A stretch of 47,902 nucleotides of DNA, taken from assembly GCA_016218965.1 (NCBI GenBank), contig JACRCP010000407.1, positions 1 to 47,902 on the forward strand. Direction: 5' to 3'. Positions 1-8,117 of the stretch are shown here, piece by piece. Source of the stretch: Deltaproteobacteria bacterium (GTDB taxonomy: Bacteria; Myxococcota; SpSt-1050; JACRCP01). The notes under the pieces were generated by a model that did not search any database, was not told the DNA's origin, and saw nothing but the letters and a program-made list of their open reading frames with translations. The position numbers and the translations under genes were made by a program. The first letter of the stretch is position 1. The number at the start of each line of letters is the position of its first letter.

Positions 1-12
1 CAACACGAACAT

Positions 13-213
13 TCACCGCACCGTGAACCCGCCGCCCGAAGGAGACCACGACGGGCACGCCGCGGCCGGAACACCGGCGTCGAACCCGACATCGGCGCCC
101 GTGTCGGTGCCGCCATCCGGGATGACGACGCTGACGTCGCCCCCCGCCGAAAAGAGCCGCACCCAAATGACTTCCCCCTTGAAGCAAGGGGAGGTAAGGT
201 GGGGTGGCATCAT
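13..213 (-). CDS. possible small ORF or decayed lipoprotein remnant
   Basis: A 66-codon frame starts at an ATG that overlaps the stop of the upstream heparinase-like gene as ATGA, the same junction used one gene earlier. Its middle part reads PDGGTDTGADVGFDAG, which closely resembles the Asp/Gly/Ala linkers of true lipoproteins here, such as the endonuclease I lipoprotein near the right end. Its first part, however, is a repeat-like hairpin sequence, and there is no signal peptide or domain. It could be a translationally coupled peptide, a relic of a lipoprotein gene, or chance. No function is assigned. Confidence 0.22.
   Translation of the reverse strand: MMPPHLTSPCFKGEVIWVRLFSAGGDVSVVIPDGGTDTGADVGFDAGVPAAACPSWSPSGGGFTVR
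164..206. repeat. hairpin of a REP-like intergenic element
   Basis: CCCCTTG at 175-181 and CAAGGGG at 185-191 form a perfect 7-bp stem with a 3-nt loop. They are flanked by GGTAAGGTGGGGTGG, a composition common in dispersed intergenic hairpins of GC-rich proteobacteria. It lies just past the stop of the heparinase-like gene and has no U-tract, so it is at best a weak terminator. Confidence 0.4.
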
Positions 214-3200
214 GTGCTCACAATCGCGCACCCGCAACTTCCCGCGGGTTTGCTCGGGCCGGTCCCTCCGTCGTTTCTCGTCCCATCGTCTTTCGTCCCG
301 TCGTCCTTTCCCTCGTTCCGCGCCGCGTCCGACGGAGCTTCGGCGGAGTCGGATCCCTCGTCTTCTCGTCCTTCGTCTCTCGTCCCTTCGTCCATTCCTC
401 CGCCGTCCGTCCCCCCGTCCATCGCCGCGCGCGCCTCGCGCACGTCGCCCTCGACATCAAGAAGGACCGACGCAACGTCCGTCGCACCTCCGCCCGATAC
501 TTGGAGTTCAATCCGGTACGACCCCGGCAGGTCGGGTGTGAATCCGGTTTCGACCGCCGAGGGCGCCGACAGTTCCGCCGCCGACATCTCGGGCTTCATC
601 GTCACCCGCCACGAATACGAGAGCGCCCCGCCGCTCGGATCGCACGACTTCGCCCCGGAGAGGGTCACGGGCTTTAGCACGTCGAGCGCAGGGCGGTATG
701 GGTTGATCTCGTATGACGGCATCAGATCGACAGCCGCGACGACCCCCCGAATGGTCTCGGATGTTGACAGATGAAAAGGACCGTTTCCCGGCTTCGTGAC
801 CTTGGTCATGGCGTCGTCCGATGGCGTTAATCCACAAACACCCGTTCCACCGCCGTAGGACCCCTGTACCTCAGTGTTTCCAACGGGGGCGGCCTCAAAC
901 TGGTAGCCGTCGACTTCATCGTTGCCCAGGCCGAGGAAGACCTCGCCGCCGCCGGCAATCAACGGCGAACCCCACCACGACGACCCGAGTTCGCGGATTG
1001 CCTTGCCGTAGAGCGTGACGTCGAAACCCAGTCCGTTCCCGCGCATCGCAGAAAAATCGGCGTCTGACACGTATTCTTCGATCTCGACGTTCTTCCCCAG
1101 CGCGGCTCCGTAGCCAATCTCACCACCCGAATCCCACACGACCATGCCCGCTGAGACGGCCAATTTTTTTGTCTCGAAATCCGACCCGGTTTTCTTCTCG
1201 ACGACCATCACCGTCATGAACCGCCCCTTCGCGCCCGCCGGGAGATCGACCGTCGCATTGAGGACGTTGTGCGTCCGCTCGTCCCACTGCCGGCGGTCGT
1301 GGATGGCGACCGTTGTGGACAGCGCCATGGGCAGGTCGGAAAGCACGATCACGCGGACGCGCGAGTCCGCCTGCGTCCAGAGCGCCCCGCGCTCGATCTC
1401 CTCGTACTGCCCGCCGGAGGTCCCGCCGCCGTTGCCGTGGAGGAGGAGGCGGACTTCGTGCGCCTTGCCGTCCCTGGCCTCGAACTCGTCGTAGACGGCG
1501 AGGTACTTGTCGTCGATCCAGACGAACCTGCGCGCCCACTCGAACCCGCCGGCCGCCTTGTACCTGGTCTTCACGATCGCGATCTTCATGTGCTCCGAAA
1601 CGAATGAATCGACGAGGTACGCGTCGCCGTCGGGGCCGAGCGTCCACCCTCCCTCGCGCCACGGCTCGTCAAGAACGTACCCACCGTCGCCGGAGTGCGA
1701 CTCCGGGACGACGATCGACGGCATCTGCGGCCCCTTGCCGTCCACGAGCAGGATGTTGTGGTTGTACGGGTTGTTGACCTTGCCGTGGTCAGGCCATCCC
1801 AGATAGCCCGAGTCGATGATGAGAGGCTCCTGCCCTGCGTAGACCATGAACGACGCCGGTTCGAGGTGCTCGTGCCCCGCGAGGCCGTCGAAGGCGTCGC
1901 CCCAGCGCGTGTACGTCCGCGCCCCCGCGTTTCCGTGTTCGGCGTTGACGACAAGCGCGTTGGCGTCAGTGTCCCACGATGGGCGAAACACGACGTTCCC
2001 TGCGATCGGGAGAACGGTGTCGGGCGGCGCGGGCGGCGGCGACGGGGGAATCGAGTCGTCGAACGCGGCGATCATGTCGGCCGCCCCCGCCAGTCCCGGG
2101 TACACAAGCCCGTACGGCGACGACTCCCACGCCCACCGGTACAACGGCGCGTTCGGAAATTCCGGATCCACCGCCCAACCCCACGGAAAGCTCACGCCCG
2201 GCGTGCAGTCGTCAAAGGGCGGCGCGGTACGATCCGGCAGCATCGTCTTCCAGATGTAGTCGAGTTGCGCATGAAAGACCGCGCTCGACCAGAAGTCCTT
2301 CACCTCGTACGGGCCGGTCGCCGAGATGGCGTAGTACGGTGCCTCGTCCACTTTCCATGGTTGATACGTGTACGATGCGCCGCCCGTGTAGTGATGCCAC
2401 GCGCGGAAGAACGGGATGTGGTTGACAGCCGCATAACTGTAGTAACCACCGGATTCCTGATACGTCCCCTCCTGGTCCGTTTCGAGGCTCATCAGGACAA
2501 GGTCGAGGTACCGCATCGCGAAGTCGACCCACTGATCTAGGTCGTGCCGCCCGTCGGCCTCGTTCGCCGTGAAGTCCGCTCCGTTGAGTGCAATCGCCGC
2601 CATGCCGAGCGCCGCCGCCGCCTTGCTCCGGTGGTTGTTGAGGTACCCGCGGAGGATGAAGGCGTTCTTCACCATGTAGTCGGTCCAGAGGTCGGCGGCG
2701 AGGTCGGCAATCGCCTGCACGGCGGCCGGCCCGACCTGCTGCCCTTCGACCGTGAAGTCGAACCCGGCCCCCGCAAGGAGGTCGTACGCCTGCGACCACA
2801 TGTGGAGCGCCTCGGAGGTCCCCAGTCCCCCGTCAGGTTGGATCCCTTTGGCGAACGACTGCGTGTGCATCCAGAGCAGGTGCTGCGCGGCCTTTTCAGC
2901 GTACGCCCTGCGCGCCGGCTCGTCGGCGAACGGGGCCGCGGTCCCCGACGCCGCATCGAAACGCCGCTCGACGGCGTACAGGAAGGCGCACGACTTCGCG
3001 ATCGCCGCCTTGAGCGACTCGTTGTTTTTCGAGTGATCGTCGAGCACGGCATCACGGTCGGCCTGAGACTGGATCGAGGCGAGCATGTCGATGTACGGTG
3101 CGCGCGTGAGCCGATCGTGGATTACGGGCAGGTCGTTCGCGCGGAGGACGGTTCGCGGGTGGGGTCCGGCGTCGGTCATTGACCCTGCAAGCCACGTCTG

Positions 3201-3266
3201 CCCGGCGTGAGCCGTCGCGCCGGAGCCGAGCGAAAGGACGAAGAGCAGGGCGGCGCGTGCCCTCAT
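210..3266 (-). CDS. exported heparinase II/III-like polysaccharide lyase with PKD-like domain
   Basis: A 1018-aa protein predicted to cleave an acidic polysaccharide outside the cytoplasm. A signal peptide (MRARAALLFVLSLGSGATAHA) is followed by an alpha-helical region typical of the toroid of alginate/heparin lyases (to about residue 460). Next comes a beta-rich heparinase II/III C-terminal-like region (about 480-800), with ASFMVYAGQEPLIIDSGYLG and YNHNILLVDGKGP. A PKD-like domain follows (about 870-955). The last 70 residues are Asp/Glu/Gly-rich and end in GSCGCAIVST. The start was chosen because its ATG overlaps the stop of the upstream glycoside hydrolase gene as ATGA, so the two are probably co-translated. 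The substrate cannot be read from the sequence. The Cys-Gly-Cys tail resembles the beginning of a MYXO-CTERM sorting signal but lacks the membrane helix. Confidence 0.82.
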   Translation of the reverse strand: MRARAALLFVLSLGSGATAHAGQTWLAGSMTDAGPHPRTVLRANDLPVIHDRLTRAPYIDMLASIQSQADRDAVLDDHSKNNESLKAAIAKSCAFLYAVERRFDAASGTAAPFADEPARRAYAEKAAQHLLWMHTQSFAKGIQPDGGLGTSEALHMWSQAYDLLAGAGFDFTVEGQQVGPAAVQAIADLAADLWTDYMVKNAFILRGYLNNHRSKAAAALGMAAIALNGADFTANEADGRHDLDQWVDFAMRYLDLVLMSLETDQEGTYQESGGYYSYAAVNHIPFFRAWHHYTGGASYTYQPWKVDEAPYYAISATGPYEVKDFWSSAVFHAQLDYIWKTMLPDRTAPPFDDCTPGVSFPWGWAVDPEFPNAPLYRWAWESSPYGLVYPGLAGAADMIAAFDDSIPPSPPPAPPDTVLPIAGNVVFRPSWDTDANALVVNAEHGNAGARTYTRWGDAFDGLAGHEHLEPASFMVYAGQEPLIIDSGYLGWPDHGKVNNPYNHNILLVDGKGPQMPSIVVPESHSGDGGYVLDEPWREGGWTLGPDGDAYLVDSFVSEHMKIAIVKTRYKAAGGFEWARRFVWIDDKYLAVYDEFEARDGKAHEVRLLLHGNGGGTSGGQYEEIERGALWTQADSRVRVIVLSDLPMALSTTVAIHDRRQWDERTHNVLNATVDLPAGAKGRFMTVMVVEKKTGSDFETKKLAVSAGMVVWDSGGEIGYGAALGKNVEIEEYVSDADFSAMRGNGLGFDVTLYGKAIRELGSSWWGSPLIAGGGEVFLGLGNDEVDGYQFEAAPVGNTEVQGSYGGGTGVCGLTPSDDAMTKVTKPGNGPFHLSTSETIRGVVAAVDLMPSYEINPYRPALDVLKPVTLSGAKSCDPSGGALSYSWRVTMKPEMSAAELSAPSAVETGFTPDLPGSYRIELQVSGGGATDVASVLLDVEGDVREARAAMDGGTDGGGMDEGTRDEGREDEGSDSAEAPSDAARNEGKDDGTKDDGTRNDGGTGPSKPAGSCGCAIVST

Positions 3267-5194
3267 CTGGCCCTCACGTGCAGCACCCAGTCCCCCCCCG
3301 ACGGCGCGGCAAAGGACGGGCCGCCCGAGGCGGGCTGGGAAGTGCCGTCGCGGGGGTTGAACCACTTCGCGTCGAACGCGGGCGGGAGGGAGTCGATCGA
3401 AACTGACCCTGCGCCGTCGAGATAGACGATGAACTCGGAACCGCCCCGCGAAAGCGTCCACCCGGCGCTCGCCGCGCCGTCCGCCGGGGCAAATCCGGCG
3501 AGGTCGATGTTCATGTCGGCAAGGAACTTCCGGAGATACCCGACGTACCGAATCCCCTTCGCCGTGTTCTGATTCCCCACAACCGACTTCGTGAACATCT
3601 CGTTGTTGAAGACGTCAATGTGCGCGCCTGCGGTCAGCGCGGCCCACGCCTTTCGCCTGACGAAGTCGGCGTCGGGCTCGCCGGGACAGCAGTCGTTGTC
3701 GGTGATGAGCGGGACGTTCCATGCCCACTGTGTCCCCGCGAGCCTTCCGTGCATCGCGTCGATTGATTCTTCGGACCCGCCGCCGTTGGTCGGCGTCCGG
3801 TGCCCGGCGACTGTGCGGTGTTCGGGCAGATCGACGGGCATCACCAGGTGCCTCGGGTGGCCGGCCGCCTGCTCGGCCTCGTGGATCGCCTGCGCGACCG
3901 CCTTGTGGAAGGGGTGGGCGGCGCTCGACGCGAATGTGCTGGTGTCCGCGGCCTTCATCTCGTTGCACGTTTCCCAGACGATGTTTTCATACCCCCCGAT
4001 GACTTCGACCACCCTCTTGACGAATGCGCGGTTGTAGCCCCACACCCGCCCGCCCGTGTCCAGCCACTCGGCCTCGGTGGAAAACGACACCCCGTTGACG
4101 TTGTTTTGCGCCGCGAAGAAGTCGAGATCGGCGAAGCCGTACTTGAGCCCAAACCCCGAGTGCCAGCAATCGAGGAGCATCACCTGGACGACCAGGCCAT
4201 TGGATTTGGTGTAGCTCATGAACTGCGAGATGAGGTCGAAGTACTGCTGGTTGAACCGGTCAAGGTTGAGCTTCGGCTTTCCGTCGGCCGCGTTGCCCGG
4301 CCCAGTCCGTTCCCACGGTGTCAGGATGTGGCGGTCCCAGTTGTCGGGGAGAGACGCGCCGTCCGGGCTTGTGACAGCGCCCCAGCTGAACCAGATGCGG
4401 AAATGGTCGGCGCCGCCCGCGGCCAACTTGTCCATGAACGCCTCGTTGAATGCGCGAAAATCCCCGTTGTAGCCGTCGCCGGTCATGTTGAGCGCGGCGC
4501 CGGGATAGTAGCCGGCAGGGTACCAGGTCTTCCCATTTTTCACGAACCTGTGCGGATCGTCCGGATGGATCTGCGGCACCGCGCTTTTGGGGAGTGAGCC
4601 GGCGTCTTCCGGACCCGAGTCAAACGAACCGTCGGACGGATACGACGAATCCGACGGATGGGATGTGTCGTCCGTGGAACCGCCGTCTTCTCGTCCATCG
4701 TCGCCGGGTCCGCCGTCAACCGCATCCTTCGAACACACGCACCAGTCCGATGTGTGCCCGCTGTCGCACGGCAGGGGGTCCGGAAGCCGTACGCACCCCG
4801 GGTCCCCGGCGAACGCGCCCGTACAGACCATTCCCGCCGCCGCGCAGAACGCCGTGCAGCCCGCGCCGTCGGTGTAAAGGCCCTCGCACGTTGTCGCCGT
4901 CGCTTCGCAGACTTCCCAGCCCGCGTGTCCCCGGATCGCTTCGCAGAGATCGGGGGCGCCCGTATCCCCGGTGTCCTCTTGTCCGTCGTCGTTGTTTGCG
5001 TCGGAAGAATGAGAAACATCGGACGGACTTGACACATCGGACGGATGTGACGCATCGTCCGTCGTCCCGTCGCCCCTCGCCACTTCGTCGCCCCGTCCGT
5101 CGTTTCCTTGCTCCGACACGTCTTCGTAGCAGGAAAACAGGCCGGCAAGCGCCAGAATAGCCAGGAAACACCCGAATGCGCCCGTTGCCTTCAT
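3263..5194 (-). CDS. GH5-like (TIM-barrel) glycoside hydrolase lipoprotein
   Basis: A 643-aa lipoprotein: signal peptide with lipobox LFSC (Cys22), a Ser/Asp-rich linker, a Cys-rich module with about ten Cys (84-154), a second Ser/Asp linker, then a catalytic barrel from about residue 205. ENIVWETCNE places a Glu (about 412) in the Asn-Glu position used as acid/base in clan GH-A enzymes. The C-terminus (WFNPRDGT ... GGDWVLHVRA) looks like the small beta domain often called putative collagen-binding (Collagen_bind_2) that follows such barrels. It lies 22 nt after trxB, with GAGG before the ATG, and overlaps the polysaccharide lyase gene by ATGA, so the two enzymes probably attack the same glycan. 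The exact GH family is uncertain. Confidence 0.75.
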   Translation of the reverse strand: MKATGAFGCFLAILALAGLFSCYEDVSEQGNDGRGDEVARGDGTTDDASHPSDVSSPSDVSHSSDANNDDGQEDTGDTGAPDLCEAIRGHAGWEVCEATATTCEGLYTDGAGCTAFCAAAGMVCTGAFAGDPGCVRLPDPLPCDSGHTSDWCVCSKDAVDGGPGDDGREDGGSTDDTSHPSDSSYPSDGSFDSGPEDAGSLPKSAVPQIHPDDPHRFVKNGKTWYPAGYYPGAALNMTGDGYNGDFRAFNEAFMDKLAAGGADHFRIWFSWGAVTSPDGASLPDNWDRHILTPWERTGPGNAADGKPKLNLDRFNQQYFDLISQFMSYTKSNGLVVQVMLLDCWHSGFGLKYGFADLDFFAAQNNVNGVSFSTEAEWLDTGGRVWGYNRAFVKRVVEVIGGYENIVWETCNEMKAADTSTFASSAAHPFHKAVAQAIHEAEQAAGHPRHLVMPVDLPEHRTVAGHRTPTNGGGSEESIDAMHGRLAGTQWAWNVPLITDNDCCPGEPDADFVRRKAWAALTAGAHIDVFNNEMFTKSVVGNQNTAKGIRYVGYLRKFLADMNIDLAGFAPADGAASAGWTLSRGGSEFIVYLDGAGSVSIDSLPPAFDAKWFNPRDGTSQPASGGPSFAAPSGGDWVLHVRAR

Positions 5195-5216
5195 GGGGAC
5201 CTCACAGTCTGGACGT

Positions 5217-6194
5217 TCATTGCTTGAGCGTTTCGAGATATTTCTCGGCCGAGAACGCGGCTGTGGCGCCGTCGCCGACGGCCGTGGCGACCTGCCTGAG
5301 CGTCTTTTGGCGGACGTCGCCCGCGGCGAAGATGCCCCTGCGCGACGTCTCCATCGCGTCGTTGGTGATGACGTTCCCCCACTCGTCCATGGTTACCAGG
5401 CCCTTGAGATAGTCCGAGCGCGGTCTGGTCCCGATGAAGACGAACACGCCGCTCACGTCAAGGTCGCAGACTGAGCCGTCCTTGACGCCCTTGAGCTCGA
5501 CCGCCGAAACACCGTTGTCTCCCTTCACCGAGAGCGGGACGGTATCCCAAATGAATTTGATCTTCGGATTCGCCATAGCCTCTTCCTGGATGACCTTTTC
5601 GGCCCGAAGCGCGTCACGCCGGTGGACCACGAAGACCTCCGAGGCGAACTTCGTCAAGAATAGCGCCTCTTTCACGGCCGAGTCCCCGCCGCCGATCACT
5701 GCGACCTTCTGGTTCCTGAAGAACGGCGCGTCGCAGGTTGCGCAGAACGAGATCCCCCGGCCTACCAGCTCGGACTCGCCGGGGATGCCGAGCCTCTTGT
5801 ACTCGGCCCCCGACGCGGCGATGATCGACCGCGCCTTGTAGACCGGGTCGTAGCCCTTGACGACGAACAGCCCGTCCTTCTCTTCAACCGACTGCGCCAT
5901 GTCCGAGATGATCACCGCGCCGAACCTTCTGGCCTGTTCCTCCATCATCCGCGCAAGCTCGGCACCGCCCACGCCCTGCGGGAACCCGGGGTAGTTGTCC
6001 ACGCGGTCGGTGATGGCCGCCTGCCCGCCCACGACCCCGCCCTCGAGCACCAGCGTGGAGAGCCGCGCGCGCGAGGCGTAGAGCGCCGCCGTGAGCCCGG
6101 CGGGCCCGCCGCCCACGATCAGTACGTCGGCGGTCTTTTCGGGGTCCCAGGCTCCGTCGAAGTCCGTCCCGGCCTTCCCTTGGATTGTCGTCAT
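5217..6194 (-). CDS. trxB: thioredoxin reductase (NADPH)
   Basis: A 325-aa cytoplasmic flavoprotein that passes electrons from NADPH through FAD to thioredoxin. It has the FAD-binding GGGPAG (28-33), the redox-active CATC (151-154, in FCATCDAPFF), a second Rossmann motif VIGGGDSA for NADPH, and the C-terminal GIFAAGDV. The length is normal for the low-molecular-weight class. The start at ATG 6194 has GGAGG eight bases upstream. A GTG six codons further up (6212) is also possible but has no ribosome site. It is divergent from guaA across 88 bp and is the first gene of a run with the two polysaccharide enzymes, although a shared function is not evident. Confidence 0.95.
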   Translation of the reverse strand: MTTIQGKAGTDFDGAWDPEKTADVLIVGGGPAGLTAALYASRARLSTLVLEGGVVGGQAAITDRVDNYPGFPQGVGGAELARMMEEQARRFGAVIISDMAQSVEEKDGLFVVKGYDPVYKARSIIAASGAEYKRLGIPGESELVGRGISFCATCDAPFFRNQKVAVIGGGDSAVKEALFLTKFASEVFVVHRRDALRAEKVIQEEAMANPKIKFIWDTVPLSVKGDNGVSAVELKGVKDGSVCDLDVSGVFVFIGTRPRSDYLKGLVTMDEWGNVITNDAMETSRRGIFAAGDVRQKTLRQVATAVGDGATAAFSAEKYLETLKQ

Positions 6195-6245
6195 TTTGGT
6201 GTCCTCCGGCACAACAGAGGCGAAACTAGCTCACAAGGTTTCGCG

Positions 6246-6274
6246 TTGCAACCCGGCGGGCTTCGGGCTATACG
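6246..6274 (+). promoter_or_regulatory. predicted guaA promoter, near-leaderless
   Basis: TTGCAA (6246-6251), a 17-nt spacer and TATACG (6269-6274), a good sigma-70-type match. Only 8 nt separate the -10 from the guaA ATG, so the mRNA would begin within a few bases of the start codon. No Shine-Dalgarno is present. Confidence 0.55.
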
Positions 6275-6282
6275 AAACGGCC

Positions 6283-8106
6283 ATGCGGCACGATGCGATA
6301 GCGGTCATCGACTTCGGGGGACAGTACGCCCACCTTATCGCCACAAAGGTCCGGCGGGCCCGTGTCCTTGCCGAGATCCGGCAACCCGAGGATCCGATCG
6401 AGGCCTTCCGTTCGTACAAGGGCATAATCATCTCGGGGAGCCCCGCGCTCTCGTCGCACGGCGAGGACTCGGCGTACAACAAGTGGATCTACGAACTCGG
6501 CATCCCTATTCTGGGATTCTGCTTCGGCCACCAGGAGATTGCCAAACACTACGGCGGCACGGTCGTCCATGGCGGGCGCGAGTGGGGGAACGCGAATTTC
6601 CGGATCATCAAGAAGGGCCACCCGCTGTTTTCGGGGCTTGGCGAAATCGAGCAGGTGTTCATGAGCCACTTCGACTCGGTCGCCTCGGTCGGGCAAGGCT
6701 TCGAGGAATACGGCACGAGTTTTCTGTCGGACGAGCGCGAGGCTCACCGGTTCGCCGCGATCGGCTCGGACACGCTCAGACGCTACGGTTTTCAGTTCCA
6801 CCCCGAGGTGGACGACACGGTAGACGGCCAGACCATGATCGCGAACTTTGTCTTGGGGATCTGCGCGTGCAGGCCGACGTGGACGATGGAGCGGTTCCTG
6901 GACGATCAGATCGAAGCCGTCCGGCGGCAGGTCGGAAGCGAATCCGTGTTCCTCCTCGCTTCCGGCGGTGTGGACTCGACCGTGGCGGCGCGGGTGCTCG
7001 GGATGGCCCTCGGCCCGGGCCATCTTCACCTTCTGCACATCGACAACGGCCTCATGCGCAAGGGCGAGAGCGCGGACGTGATGGCGATGTTTCGCCAGAT
7101 GGGCCTTGACCGGAACCTTCACTTCGTGGACGCGTCCGCCGATTTCCTGGGCGCCCTCGGTGACGAAGTCGATCCCGAAAAGAAACGCCGCATCATCGGC
7201 GACACGTTCATTGCGGTCTTCCAGCGCGAGGCCGCCCGCCTGGGCATCGAACGGCACCTGTTGGGCCAGGGGACCATTTATCCCGACACAATCGAAACGG
7301 GCGGCACGAAACGCGCCGACACCATCAAGACGCACCACAACCGCGTCCCCATCATCGACAGGATGGTCCGCGAGGGGAGGGTGGTCGAGCCGCTCTCGGA
7401 GCTCTACAAGGTCGAGGTTCGCGAGCTGGGTGAAAGACTCGGCATCCCGCGCGAGATCGTGTGGCGGCACCCGTTCCCCGGACCCGGCCTGGGCGTCCGC
7501 CTGCTGTGTTCGGACGGCGCCCACGATCCGGCGGAGGTCGGGAAGATCACGCCCGCCGCGGCGGATGTCGCCCGTCCCTTCGGCCTGGGTGCGCGCGCGC
7601 TGCCGGTCCGGTCCGTCGGCGTCAAGGCCGACCTCAGGTCGTACGAGCACCCGGTCATGCTCTTCGGCGACGCCCCATACGAGAAGGTCGTCGAAGCCGC
7701 GGGGGAGATCTTCAAGAAAGTCCCCGGGGTCAACCGGTGTCTCTTGAACCTCTCGCCCGCGCCGCCTGCCGCCACCCGGCCGGTACGCGCGACCATGACG
7801 CGCGGGCGCCTCGAGGCCCTCCGCGAAGCCGATCATCTCGTGATGGACGGCCTCCGCCGGCACGGGGTCTACGACGGGATCTGGCAGTGTCCGACGGTCT
7901 TTGTGCCCCTGGAGATCGACGGCAAGGGCCGGGAGCTGTGCGTCATTCGCCCGGTCTACTCCGAACGTGCGATGACCGCGAAGCCCGCCCCGCTGCCTCC
8001 CGCGCTTGTCGCGGAATTCCGCGAATCTGTCTTGCGTCTTCCCGGCGTTTCGGGCCTCGCCCTTGACGTGACCTCAAAACCGCCCGGAACCATTGAATGG
8101 GAATAA
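6283..8106 (+). CDS. guaA: GMP synthetase (glutamine-hydrolysing), long eukaryote-type form
   Basis: Converts XMP to GMP using ATP and glutamine. An N-terminal class I glutamine amidotransferase carries Cys80 (in GFCFGHQ), His173 and Glu175 (FHPEV). The ATP pyrophosphatase domain has the PP-loop SGGVDS (227-232). At 607 aa it is about 80 residues longer than the usual bacterial enzyme. The C-terminus has two dimerisation-like segments, one starting ALPVRSVGVKADLRSY and a second ending LTSKPPGTxEWE-like (DVTSKPPGTIEWE). This order matches human-type GMPS as I know it. The ATG was chosen from homology (MRHDAIAVIDFGGQY). The stop overlaps an in-frame ATG of the next gene, but that gene's better start lies 11 nt downstream. 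Confidence 0.96.
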   Translation: MRHDAIAVIDFGGQYAHLIATKVRRARVLAEIRQPEDPIEAFRSYKGIIISGSPALSSHGEDSAYNKWIYELGIPILGFCFGHQEIAKHYGGTVVHGGREWGNANFRIIKKGHPLFSGLGEIEQVFMSHFDSVASVGQGFEEYGTSFLSDEREAHRFAAIGSDTLRRYGFQFHPEVDDTVDGQTMIANFVLGICACRPTWTMERFLDDQIEAVRRQVGSESVFLLASGGVDSTVAARVLGMALGPGHLHLLHIDNGLMRKGESADVMAMFRQMGLDRNLHFVDASADFLGALGDEVDPEKKRRIIGDTFIAVFQREAARLGIERHLLGQGTIYPDTIETGGTKRADTIKTHHNRVPIIDRMVREGRVVEPLSELYKVEVRELGERLGIPREIVWRHPFPGPGLGVRLLCSDGAHDPAEVGKITPAAADVARPFGLGARALPVRSVGVKADLRSYEHPVMLFGDAPYEKVVEAAGEIFKKVPGVNRCLLNLSPAPPAATRPVRATMTRGRLEALREADHLVMDGLRRHGVYDGIWQCPTVFVPLEIDGKGRELCVIRPVYSERAMTAKPAPLPPALVAEFRESVLRLPGVSGLALDVTSKPPGTIEWE

Positions 8107-8117
8107 AGGGGGCTTGG

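Noticed and set aside
6195-6282. Purine or other riboswitch in front of guaA
   Set aside because: The gap is only 88 bp and the predicted transcript begins at the start codon, leaving no leader RNA to fold.
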